Shown here piece by piece: positions 7,143 through 14,780 of a stretch of DNA of 64,000 nucleotides; the stretch's first letter is position 1; each line of letters opens with the position of its first letter. Location: assembly GCA_020350725.1 (NCBI GenBank), contig CP070719.1, positions 2,276,718-2,340,717 of the forward strand, read 5' to 3'. The notes beneath the pieces were generated by a model, which was given only the letters and a program-made list of their open reading frames with translations, ran no database searches and was not told where the DNA came from. The stretch is from a bacterium (GTDB lineage: Bacteria > BMS3Abin14). The position numbers and the translations under genes were made by a program.

Positions 7143-7433
7143 TCATGGCTCCCGCGCGACACCCCTGAGGGTCCCTCTCTGCCGGAGGATCAGGGCCATC
7201 TCCTCGACGGTGATGAGGTCCGGGTCGAAGGTGACCGTGTTGATCTCCCGCCCGCCGCGCCAGCCTCTCCTCACGTCGATCACACCCGGCCGTCCCTCCA
7301 GGGCGGCTTGGCCGACGTCGTATCAGGCGACGAAAAAGGTTGCCTTGGCAGTGGGGGCAGCTGATGGGACGATCGACCAGGTGAGAAGTATAATCGCTGC
7401 TGCGCAGAGAATCCAGAGATCCCTTGCCGACAT
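7143..7433 (-). CDS. Periplasmic MerP/HMA-like selenoprotein
   Basis: An ATG at 7433 with GGAGG upstream opens a frame that passes a UGA at 7323-7325 (residue 37) and ends at TGA 7143-7145, giving 96 residues. Residues 6-30 form a signal or anchor (WILCAAAIILLTWS then PSAAPTAKA). The mature part, VAUYDVGQAALEGRPGVIDV then EINTVTFDPDLITVEEM, has HMA/MerP spacing: the U takes the place of the second cysteine of GMTCxxC, the first is Phe, and the AL...GV spacing is exact. HMA proteins bind Hg(II), Cu(I) or similar soft metals; a lone selenol would bind Hg(II) or Ag(I) strongly. Metal identity is inferred. A SECIS-like hairpin follows the UGA. It precedes msrA in an operon. Confidence 0.82.
7287..7307 (-). 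promoter_or_regulatory. bSECIS hairpin of the MerP-like selenoprotein
   Basis: On the minus strand GCCGCCC pairs with GGG-A-CGGC (one bulged A) around a TGGA loop at 7297-7300. The loop starts 22 nt after the UGA and has G in its second position, matching the bacterial SECIS pattern. Confidence 0.65.
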
Positions 7434-7565
7434 AGCATAGTCCTCCTTCTTCATTGGATTTTCTCTCTGTGAGCCTAATCCGGGTATGTCGGGATGGATT
7501 CACGGGCCGATAAAATATCTATAAAATTTAAGCCAGCCCAAGCCTTCACCGGGCGCACCCACCGG

Positions 7566-7769
7566 GCGCTCTGACCCCAATTGCAGGTGCTCTGACCTCA
7601 ATTGCTGATCTCATTTTGCCCGAGGCGCAAAGTGCTCCGCAAAGTGCTCTGACCCCACAACCCCAAAGTGCTCTGACCCCATTTTGCATTTTCTCACAAT
7701 TGCTGGGGTGCTCCACCGGGTGCTCTGACCCCACGACCCCACCACGACCCTTCAAAGTGCTCTGACCCC
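7566..7769 (-). repeat. Second GGGGTCAGAGCACTT cluster, opposite orientation
   Basis: Six copies of the same motif are read here as AAAGTGCTCTGACCCC or close variants, at 7566, 7588, 7641, 7665, 7719 and 7754. They are inverted relative to the 2972-3215 cluster, so the two clusters bracket hgcB-hgcA through the MerP-like selenoprotein gene. Single copies also occur at 10203 (partial) and 19497. Confidence 0.9.
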
Positions 7770-7872
7770 ATTTTGCATTTTCCATTATTCAATCGCATTT
7801 TGCCGGGTTCCCACGAAATCCGGGGAGGAGAGGGGAGAAACGTTGATGCCATAGATTCGATAAAGCTGTAGA

Positions 7873-8709
7873 ATGGGAAACATGTTTATTTGGTCGAAAT
7901 TGACCGGAAGCCACAAAACTATCTGGATCCGGACGGGCTCCCTGATCACGGTGCTGGTATTTCTCTGCCTGCCGCAGATCGCGGCCGGCGGGTCGCTGGT
8001 CTGGGAGATGGTTGACCTGACGAGGGGATTCGAGGGATGCGATCCTCAGGGCCAGGCGGATTCCTGCACCTACATCACCTATCGTTTCCCGGCCATCATG
8101 GAGGGGCCGAACAATATGATTGTGGAGGCCCTGCGGTCGGATGTCCGTCGCTTCCTCTACGACCAGGGCAATTACACGGACAAAGATTTCTACGGGATCA
8201 GGGACAGGCTATTCCGCGATTTCGAATTGTTCCGGAACGAGTTCCCGGATTCCGCTCTGGCATGGTTCATAGAGAAAGAGGTGGGTGTCATCCATCTCAC
8301 GGACAGGGTCGTGACGCTGGCGAAGAGGTCCGACACCTATTTCGGCGGAGCCCATCCTGTCGAGCTCAGATATTTCACCTCCTTTGACCTGGGAACGGGA
8401 GAACCCATCCGTATCCAGGACCTCCTGCTGCAGGGTGCTATCCCCAGGGTGATCACCCATGCGGAGGAAAAGTTCCGGAAGATGAAAGGCCTGGAACCGG
8501 GAGCCCCTTACGGCGAATCATTCTTTTTCCCGGACGGCCGGTTCCGCCTCAGCGACAACATGGCTCTCACCCCAAACGGCCTCCTTTTCTACTACAACGT
8601 CTATCAGATCGAACCCTACGCGATGGGACCGACGGAACTCTTCATCCCCTACAGCGAGCTGAGGGGCATGACGGTCTCCACCGGGCCTCTGGGATATCTT
8701 TCCGACTAG
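7873..8709 (+). CDS. Exported DUF3298/DUF4163 (RsiV/PdaC-like) protein
   Basis: The 278-residue protein has an N-terminal hydrophobic export segment (residues 20-40, LITVLVFLCLPQIAAGG). It then has the DUF4163-DUF3298 pattern: YRFPAIMEGPNN, TLAKRSDTYFGGAHPVELRYFTSFDL, QDLLLQG and ALTPNGLLFYYNVYQIEPYAMGPTELFIPY. The family is found in lipoproteins and in the extracytoplasmic part of anti-sigma factor RsiV, where it binds polysaccharide or lysozyme-like ligands. The start at 7873 is the longest option and a methionine at residue 4 is equally possible. It is a single gene, divergent from the upstream repeat cluster. Confidence 0.75.
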   Translation: MGNMFIWSKLTGSHKTIWIRTGSLITVLVFLCLPQIAAGGSLVWEMVDLTRGFEGCDPQGQADSCTYITYRFPAIMEGPNNMIVEALRSDVRRFLYDQGNYTDKDFYGIRDRLFRDFELFRNEFPDSALAWFIEKEVGVIHLTDRVVTLAKRSDTYFGGAHPVELRYFTSFDLGTGEPIRIQDLLLQGAIPRVITHAEEKFRKMKGLEPGAPYGESFFFPDGRFRLSDNMALTPNGLLFYYNVYQIEPYAMGPTELFIPYSELRGMTVSTGPLGYLSD

Positions 8710-8996
8710 AGGCCCACCCGTAGGGGTATTTTCCCATCAGACCGCGCTCGGACATGGCTCCCGGCGGAGATCCCCAGGAAGTCAGGCCACGATCACGTGG
8801 GGCTTTTCCGGGAGGTTTCGGTGACCTTTCCGGAAAAGGGAGGTTACGTCCTGTACTCACGGGCGACCGGTATCAGGGATGCGGCACAGAATGAGGAAGA
8901 TCGGGAAAATTCTACAGCACCGGCGACTGGCCCCTCCTGAAGGTGAACGTTAGATAGAATGTCCGAAAACCCGACGGTCCCTTCCGGACAGCCCTT

Positions 8997-9983
8997 CTAA
9001 GGCCTGTAGGCCTCCACCAGGGTCGACATCTCCCTGTCGGGGGCGGATCTTACCCTCTCGAAACCGGCCTCGGTCAGACCGTCCCTTATCTCGTCAAAGG
9101 TGTAGGAGTTGCCGCCCTCTGTGTTGACCAGCATGTTGACGGCGAAGACGGCTCCGGAGGCGGGCTCGGTCCGGTCGGGGCTCATGACGTAATCGCGGAT
9201 GACGATCCGGCCGCCCGGGTCCAGGGCATCGAACACCTTTCTGTACAGGGCCAGGTTCTGCCCATGGCTGTTCTGATGGATGATGGCGGACAGCAGCGCC
9301 AGGTCGTGGCCGGGAGGGAGAGCATCCTCCCTGTAATCGCCCGCGACCAGTTGCACCCTGCCCAGCAGACCGGCTTCGGAGACATACTCCCGGGCCATCT
9401 CGATCACTTCGGGGAGGTCGAAAACGGTCGCACTCATGGCCGGGACCGCCTCGAGAAAGGCGATGGCATAGGAACCCGCCCCTCCCCCGACATCGAGGAG
9501 GGCTCTGGCCTCTCCCGGGGAAACGGACTCGACCAGGTCTGAGGCGTCCCGCAGGGCCCTGACGTGCATGGCGCCGATGAATGCCCTGACGTAATCCTCC
9601 CGGTTTACCTTAACAACCCTGGCGGGCCCCCCTTCGAGGACGACGTCTGTCAGCTGGGACCAGGTCGACCAGAGATGGGCTGTGTGCCGAAGCCCTGGCA
9701 GAATGGACTCCGGGGTACCGTTGCAGAGAAATGCGGTTACGGACGGTTCCGTGCGATAGAGATCCTTATCCTTCGCCAGGTAACCGAGGGCGGTCAGGGC
9801 ATCCAGCAGGATGGAGGTTGCCCGGAGATCCGAACCGAGACGGGCCGTGATCTCGGAGGCGGACAGAGATCCTGCCGCCAGCATGGTGAACAGGTCCAGT
9901 TCAACGCCCGTCAGGAGAAGGCGAGCCTCGGTAAAATTCCGGGCCGTCCTCTGGATGGATTCCGGTGTCAGGTCCCGGGCCAC
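8997..9983 (-). CDS. SAM-dependent O-methyltransferase-family protein
   Basis: The 328-residue protein has an N-terminal winged-helix dimerisation domain (GVELDLFTML, ITARLGSDLRATSILLDALTALGYL). A class I methyltransferase domain follows, with SAM motif LLDVGGGAGSYAIAFLEAVP near residue 165, an acidic ribose-binding residue in ATVFDLPEVI, and GGRIVIRDYV. This is the layout of hydroxyindole/caffeate O-methyltransferase relatives; in bacteria members methylate diverse small molecules. The substrate is unknown. It is a single gene with 287 bp of featureless sequence downstream (8710-8996). Confidence 0.85.
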   Translation of the reverse strand: MARDLTPESIQRTARNFTEARLLLTGVELDLFTMLAAGSLSASEITARLGSDLRATSILLDALTALGYLAKDKDLYRTEPSVTAFLCNGTPESILPGLRHTAHLWSTWSQLTDVVLEGGPARVVKVNREDYVRAFIGAMHVRALRDASDLVESVSPGEARALLDVGGGAGSYAIAFLEAVPAMSATVFDLPEVIEMAREYVSEAGLLGRVQLVAGDYREDALPPGHDLALLSAIIHQNSHGQNLALYRKVFDALDPGGRIVIRDYVMSPDRTEPASGAVFAVNMLVNTEGGNSYTFDEIRDGLTEAGFERVRSAPDREMSTLVEAYRP

Positions 9984-10110
9984 GTAACCGTCCTCCGAGA
10001 ATGGGCCGCCAGGGCGGCAGACGTCCTGAAGGTGGAAGGATCATGGTAAATGCCGGAGGTTAAAGTTGCAAGCACCCCATGCCCACCGGGAAAGGCCGGG
10101 GCAGGCGCAT

Positions 10111-10139
10111 TTGACGCCGACTTTATTCTGACATATTAT
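10111..10139 (+). promoter_or_regulatory. Strong-looking sigma-70 promoter without an adjacent gene
   Basis: TTGACG at 10111-10116 and TATTAT at 10134-10139 are separated by exactly 17 bp, in a locally AT-rich patch. The next plus-strand gene starts at 10482, leaving about 335 nt of leader. The 9984-10481 gap otherwise holds a 7-bp inverted pair (GTTCCAT...ATGGAAC, about 10162-10198) and a partial GGGGTCAGAGC repeat at 10203. A small RNA or long leader is possible. Confidence 0.5.
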
Positions 10140-10481
10140 ATAAGTAATTAGGTGTTCGGGTTCCATTTAATGTGAAACCTATTGAAAACATGGAACAATC
10201 CAGGGGTCAGAGCAAATCAAGAGCAAATCAAGCAAATAGATGATTTCGTCCAGGATATTGCCTGTCCTTCTGCCGGGTGTCCGGAGCATTGCCGGCAGCG
10301 GTTATTGGCAAGGCGGACCAGGCCCGTTTTCCCGTCTCCCGACGGCAAGAGGCGGGGGACCCGTTCGGCCGCGTCGCGGCAAGACTGGATCATGGATCGA
10401 CATACGCCATGGGGGTTGCCCGTAATAGCCACTGATAGAATGTCAGCGTAACCAGGATTCTGACATGGAAGGAGGTCCGCC

Positions 10482-10895
10482 GTGCTCCGAGAGGCCAGTG
10501 TTTCCGAACTGCGAAAAGGGAATATCCCGAAGGCCAACCGGGTTCTGGTCAACCGTGGAAGGGGGAACGACGAGTTGTCTCCTTCGGATGCCCTCTATGG
10601 CGATTTTAACTCGGCAAAGGAACGTCTGGAACAGCAGCTGGGAAGAGGGAGCGCGGCGGCCCACAACGAGGCCTTTCTCCAGTGTGACTATGAGAGACGG
10701 TTCAGGGAAGAGGTGCAACGGAATCCCGAGGCCATGGCCAGGCTGGAGGAGCTCGCCAGGCGTTCAGACACTGAAGACGTGTACCTGATCTGTTACGAGG
10801 GACCACAGAAAGCCTGCCATCGGAGGATCCTTCTCCGTCTGGCCGAGGAATTCTTACGTGCCCGGGTGGCTGTCGACGGTGTGGAGCCCTCCTAG
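10482..10895 (+). CDS. DUF488 family protein
   Basis: The 137-residue protein starts at GTG 10482 with GGAAGGAGGT upstream. The end carries the DUF488 hallmark VYLICYEGPQKACHRRILLRLAEEF. The family is widespread and small, and its molecular function is not firmly known; the conserved Cys and His-Arg suggest nucleic acid or nucleotide binding. The N-terminal half (FNSAKERLEQQLGRGS) is typical of the variant with a short insert. It converges on the flavodoxin-like gene downstream. Confidence 0.8.
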   Translation: MLREASVSELRKGNIPKANRVLVNRGRGNDELSPSDALYGDFNSAKERLEQQLGRGSAAAHNEAFLQCDYERRFREEVQRNPEAMARLEELARRSDTEDVYLICYEGPQKACHRRILLRLAEEFLRARVAVDGVEPS

Positions 10896-10964
10896 GCGTT
10901 CCGATACATTCTCGTCACAAAAGAAGCCGGTGTTCCGACTTTGGGCGATTCCAGGTGTGTTCTT

Positions 10965-11615
10965 CTATCCGCCCCCTGCGAGCCTGACCCCCATGTCGAA
11001 GGCCTTCCGGCAGTCCTCGGGGAAGACCTCCTCCCGCCGCCGGGCCTTGCTCTCGGGATCAAAGCGCTCCATGACCACCCTGGAATAGTCCGGAAACTGG
11101 TAGGTATCGTGGCAGAGCAGCGTCTGGGTCTCCCCGAACAGGTTCCTCGTGTACATCTCGTTGAGCCCGAAATGCAGGCCGTAGAACGGGACCTGTTCCA
11201 CCTGTTCCTCGCTGAGGTTCATGGTGTAGATCAAACCGACCCTGATCTTCCCCGGAAAGAGGGACTGCGGGGGGTCGGTGTAGACGAAGTACTGGAACAT
11301 CCACCGCTCCATGAAGGACCTCATCTCCCCCGTCAGGCAGCCGAAGTAGATGGGTGACCCGAGGACGACCGCGTCGGTGTCCTCGATCCTCTTCAATACG
11401 GGGGTCAGATCGTCGGCCACCGCGCATCTTCCGTAGCTCTCGCCGCCCTGTATCTTGCAGGCGAAGCAGCTTATGCACCCCTTGAAATTAAGGTCGTAAA
11501 GGTGGACCAGTTCCGTCCGGGCACCCCGGGACGCGGCCCCCTCCAGGGCCTTGCCAAGGAGGGTTGCCGTGTTCCAGTGTTTTCTCGGGCTTCCGTTCAC
11601 CGCCATGACTCTCAT
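10965..11615 (-). CDS. NADPH-dependent FMN reductase/flavodoxin-like protein
   Basis: The 216-residue protein opens MRVMAVNGSPRKHWNTATLL, the FMN phosphate-binding loop of multimeric-flavodoxin reductases. The cysteine-containing CISCFACK follows at about 49-56, then VVLGSPIYFGCLTGEMRSFMERWMF. This group often has a cysteine-rich insert next to the flavin and is associated with iron-sulfur or quinone reduction in anaerobes. An ATG with GAGAAG upstream gives the start. It is monocistronic and convergent with DUF488. The partner is unknown. Confidence 0.82.
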   Translation of the reverse strand: MRVMAVNGSPRKHWNTATLLGKALEGAASRGARTELVHLYDLNFKGCISCFACKIQGGESYGRCAVADDLTPVLKRIEDTDAVVLGSPIYFGCLTGEMRSFMERWMFQYFVYTDPPQSLFPGKIRVGLIYTMNLSEEQVEQVPFYGLHFGLNEMYTRNLFGETQTLLCHDTYQFPDYSRVVMERFDPESKARRREEVFPEDCRKAFDMGVRLAGGG

Positions 11616-11818
11616 GCCGCTTCTCCTCGTGGTTGGAAGTTTTCCCTGCCTTAAGTACAGTAAAATGGATCCTCAGGCAAGGAAACCCGGTACCGGAGCC
11701 CCGGCCCGACGCAGGCAGTGGAACACCCCCCCGGATTTCTGGTGACTTTTTCCGGGAAGAGGAGTAGATTTCACCTGTCAGGGCCCATATCTAGACATCC
11801 CCTGGAAAGTAAACCGCC

Positions 11819-12361
11819 ATGGTGGACACATCATTTCTTCACAGCAGCACCTTCACCCTGATCGTCATACCCTTCCTCATCTTCCTGTCCCGCGTCGCCG
11901 ACGTGACCATGGAGACCCTGCGTATCATCTTCGTCTCCCGTGGCATGCGTGCCCTCTCCGCTCTGGCGGCCTTCTTCGAGATCATCGTGTGGCTCTTCGC
12001 CCTGAGCCACATCATCGAGGACATGGGCAATCTGGCCAACTACGCGGCCTATGCAGGGGGATTCGCCGTGGGCAGCTTCGCCGGCGTTTCCCTGGAGAGC
12101 CGTATCGCCATCGGTCACCAGGTGGTGCGGATCATCACCCGGAAGGACGCCCGGGAGCTGGTGGGTCACCTGAAAAGCCAGGGCTACACGGTGACGGTCA
12201 TCGGTGCTACGGGGAAGAAGGGACCGGTCAACATGTTCTTTATCGTCAGCCCCCGCAGGAGGCTCGAGACCCTGTTGGGCGAGATCAACAGCGTCATTCC
12301 CAGCGCCTTCTACACGGTGGAAGACCTGCGCCGGGTGGGACGCCTGTCCGGTCCGGACTAA
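11819..12361 (+). CDS. UPF0316 membrane protein (DUF2179)
   Basis: The 180-residue protein has three N-terminal membrane segments (LIVIPFLIFLSRVADVTMETLRIIFV, LAAFFEIIVWLFALSHII, AYAGGFAVGSFAGVSLE cut short here). A cytoplasmic DUF2179 domain follows, with VTVIGATGKKGPVNMFFIV. DUF2179-type domains occur in YitT/UPF0316 proteins and may bind a nucleotide ligand; the transported species or role is unknown. The ATG at 11819 overlaps CCATGG and no strong ribosome site is visible. Converges on mscL. Confidence 0.8.
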   Translation: MVDTSFLHSSTFTLIVIPFLIFLSRVADVTMETLRIIFVSRGMRALSALAAFFEIIVWLFALSHIIEDMGNLANYAAYAGGFAVGSFAGVSLESRIAIGHQVVRIITRKDARELVGHLKSQGYTVTVIGATGKKGPVNMFFIVSPRRRLETLLGEINSVIPSAFYTVEDLRRVGRLSGPD

Positions 12362-12443
12362 ACCGGCCCCGGCAGGACTTCCCCCTTGTCCAGGGGTCCC
12401 AAAAACCGGTGCTGACGGCCTCAGGCGTGGCCGGAAGATACGG

Positions 12444-12890
12444 CTACAGCTGGGACGTGCAGTTAGGACAGCGGGTTGCCCTGATGGCGATGGTGGAAAA
12501 ACAGAACGGGCACTCCCTGGTGGTCGGCTCGGCCGGCGGGGCTTCCTCCTCCCGCTTCAACCGGTTGATGGATTTGATCACCATGAACACCGCCCAGGCG
12601 ACGATAACAAAACTGATGACGGTGTTGGCGAACAGGCCATAATTCATCGTCACCGCCCCCGCACTCTGGGCGTCGGCCAGGGTGGCGAAGGGTCCGGCCT
12701 GTGCACCTTCCTTGAGGACGATAAAGAGATTCGAGAAGTCCACATTTCCCAGCAGCAGCCCGATGGGGGGCATGATGATATCGCTGACCAGGGATTTGAC
12801 GATGGTCCCGAAGGCGGCGCCTATGATGATGCCCACCGCCATGTCCACCACGTTTCCCTTGATAGCAAACTCTTTGAATTCCTTGAACAT
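12444..12890 (-). CDS. mscL: Large-conductance mechanosensitive channel MscL
   Basis: The 148-residue product has the MscL signature [20 protein letters not shown] and [22 protein letters not shown], then the second membrane helix [21 protein letters not shown]. The C-terminus ends in a CPFC...CPNC zinc-ribbon-like tail, an extension seen in some anaerobe MscLs. The channel releases solutes on hypo-osmotic shock. Its presence fits the osmolyte genes further along the window. AGGAGG precedes the ATG. Single gene. Confidence 0.95.
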   Translation of the reverse strand: MFKEFKEFAIKGNVVDMAVGIIIGAAFGTIVKSLVSDIIMPPIGLLLGNVDFSNLFIVLKEGAQAGPFATLADAQSAGAVTMNYGLFANTVISFVIVAWAVFMVIKSINRLKREEEAPPAEPTTRECPFCFSTIAIRATRCPNCTSQL

Positions 12891-13270
12891 AACCCGCCTC
12901 CTCCTTTGTCAAAGCGATCCGACCTGACCGAATCGTCCCGCGTCCATCCGTGCCTTCTTCCTTGTCACGCCCCCGTCAGCACACCCCTGTCCGGGTGCCC
13001 GCATTGCATGGAATAGGCCGGGCCATCGGGTGGAAGACCCCAAAAGTATACCAGAAATAACAGGCTGATCTTGAGGCGGATCGGACTCCGAACCGGCGCC
13101 CTGACAAAGCGGCCCGGTTTTCCGGGACCATCTTTGCATGACCTGCAATCCTTCGGAAACAGTAATGACCGAATGCTCCACCCTGTCCGGTGCCACCCAT
13201 ACTCCTGCCGGCAGGGCTGACGCTGCCGGCCCGGTTCCAATGGCGGGTGAGGATGGGCCGTGGAAAACGG
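12891..13270. other. Intergenic region, nothing convincing seen
   Basis: This is the 380-bp gap between mscL and the LuxR-type gene. Short overlapping frames exist but none has a plausible start or protein-like composition. No clear promoter, hairpin terminator or repeat was recognised. Confidence 0.5.
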
Positions 13271-14245
13271 CTACGGCATTTGCTTTTTCAGGTAGGTGGC
13301 GAGGTTGGTGCTGGTGTTGGAGAGGCCCAGTTTGTGCCTGATCCGGTCTCTGTGGCGGCAGACAGTGGCGATGGAAATTCCCCGCAGCTCAGCGATCTCC
13401 TTGGTCCGCAGCCCGCTCTTGATCATGCTGCAGATCTGGACCTCGGTGGGGGTCAGGTGGTCGAACTCCGTCGAGAGGCGGCTGGCAAAGGGACGGGTGA
13501 GCTCCTCCAGGCTGTCGTTGAGAAGATCGATGGTTCTCCTCTGTGGCTTGGACACTTTCATGTAGAGGTCAAAGAGGATGGGCTTGAGGACCTTCTCCAC
13601 CCTGTCCCGGACGTCCCGCTGGATATCCCGTTTCTCCTCCTCGATCCGGGACATCAGGACTTTCAGGGCCGCGTTTGTCTCCCTTAGGGCTTCACGTTCG
13701 ACCATCAGGTCATGATTGGATAGCCTGAGTTCCGCCTCCGTAATGATCCGCAGGGCCATGCAGGCGACCCGCTCTGCCACCGCCTCGAGGAGAATCCGCT
13801 CCTCCTTCAGAAAAGGACCCTCGAAGTCGGGCGGCCGCTCCTCCAGGTAACAGACGGTCACTTCCCCGACCGGTTTGCCGTTGAGTGTGATCGGAGCCGA
13901 CTGACGCCACCGGGTCGATCGAAATCCGGGTGTTCGAACCGAGGTGTTCTGGAAGATGATCTCCGAGGTGGCGATCCCCGGGTACTGCCACGCCGGAGGG
14001 ATGATCAAGACGACGGCCTCGAGCATCTCCTCGATGGTGGCGAGCTTGTTCTCCGCGATGTGGGCGAGGGCGTAGAGGCTGTTCAGCTCCTTGGTCCGCT
14101 CACGGAGCATCGTCTTCAGCCGTGAGGGCTCATTCTCCGCCGAGAAGGTGACTGTCCACCGTTCAGGGGGGACCGAGGTCTCCGCCTGATTCCACTGGGA
14201 CTGTCTGGACTCGTCAAGGTTTGGTGGGTTGGGTGGCATGGGCAT
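13271..14245 (-). CDS. LuxR-type transcription regulator with GAF-like sensor domain
   Basis: The 324-residue protein has a coiled-coil entry (MLRERTKELNSLYALAHIAE) and a GAF-like domain at about 60-165 (SAPITLNGKPVGEVTVCYLEE, FLKEERILLEAVAERVACMAL). A second coiled coil follows, then a C-terminal LuxR helix-turn-helix (LTPTEVQICSMIKSGLRTK, EIAELRGISIATVCRHRDRIR). It has no receiver domain, so the signal is probably a small molecule or partner protein bound by the GAF-like part. It is divergent from the secreted-protein genes at 14781 and 16277 across a 535-bp, AT-rich gap. Control of those genes is an inference from this layout. Confidence 0.85.
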   Translation of the reverse strand: MPMPPNPPNLDESRQSQWNQAETSVPPERWTVTFSAENEPSRLKTMLRERTKELNSLYALAHIAENKLATIEEMLEAVVLIIPPAWQYPGIATSEIIFQNTSVRTPGFRSTRWRQSAPITLNGKPVGEVTVCYLEERPPDFEGPFLKEERILLEAVAERVACMALRIITEAELRLSNHDLMVEREALRETNAALKVLMSRIEEEKRDIQRDVRDRVEKVLKPILFDLYMKVSKPQRRTIDLLNDSLEELTRPFASRLSTEFDHLTPTEVQICSMIKSGLRTKEIAELRGISIATVCRHRDRIRHKLGLSNTSTNLATYLKKQMP

Positions 14246-14780
14246 CCCCCGTTACTGCCCAATCCAGGTACGCATTATGAGGTCAGTAAATGATGACCGA
14301 AAATATGCACCCCATGTAGGTAATGAATGGGTTTTATTTGCTCATTTATTTTAGGGCATTACCATTTATGCTTAATACTAGCATAAAATTGGGGGCAATA
14401 CTCTGGGTGCCAAAATTTAAATCGCATAAATATGAGGTGAACCATTCAGGCTCGAGGGAAGTACCCGCGTGGGCACCTCCTTTCCAGTGCATGGGCCGGT
14501 CGTCTGGGCCCGACCATTGAGGGTAACTGTATCAGGTCCGATAGAACCTGAGCGGTTTGGGGGATCCACCACTTTGGGGATCCGTTAGCAACATATCTTC
14601 AAGTTTTTCAGAGCATCAGAGAGGTCCAGCAGGAGCCAGCAGCGGCAGACCGAAACCTGACGGGGAGGTGGTGCCTGCTTACGAGGGCAGATTGAATCGG
14701 CGTACAAGGAAATCGAGAGCGGCGAGGGGTGGCCGGTCTGCGGGGGGATCGCCTCTCAAAGGGAAAAGAGAGGTGTCAAG
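14246..14780. other. Divergent regulatory region with AT-rich core
   Basis: This 535-bp gap separates the LuxR-type gene from the secreted-protein operon. The 14280-14440 part is strikingly AT-rich and contains the dyad at 14365-14387. Further on, CAGGT-N8-ACCTG lies near 14534-14551. The last 150 bp before 14781 are GC-rich and contain no gene; they may be a structured leader. No known riboswitch consensus was recognised. Confidence 0.5.
14365..14387. promoter_or_regulatory. Perfect dyad TTTATGC-N9-GCATAAA, candidate operator
   Basis: Two exact 7-bp arms separated by TTAATACTA sit in the AT-rich core between the divergent LuxR-type and secreted-protein genes. A second CATAAATATG near-palindrome occurs about 40 bp downstream. 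Position and symmetry suggest a regulator-binding site; the binding protein is unproven. Confidence 0.4.

Noticed and set aside
7080-7145. Further UGA read-through at the end of the MerP-like gene
   Set aside because: The terminal TGA at 7143-7145 is followed by only four codons before another stop and no family-consistent sequence, so it is taken as the true stop.
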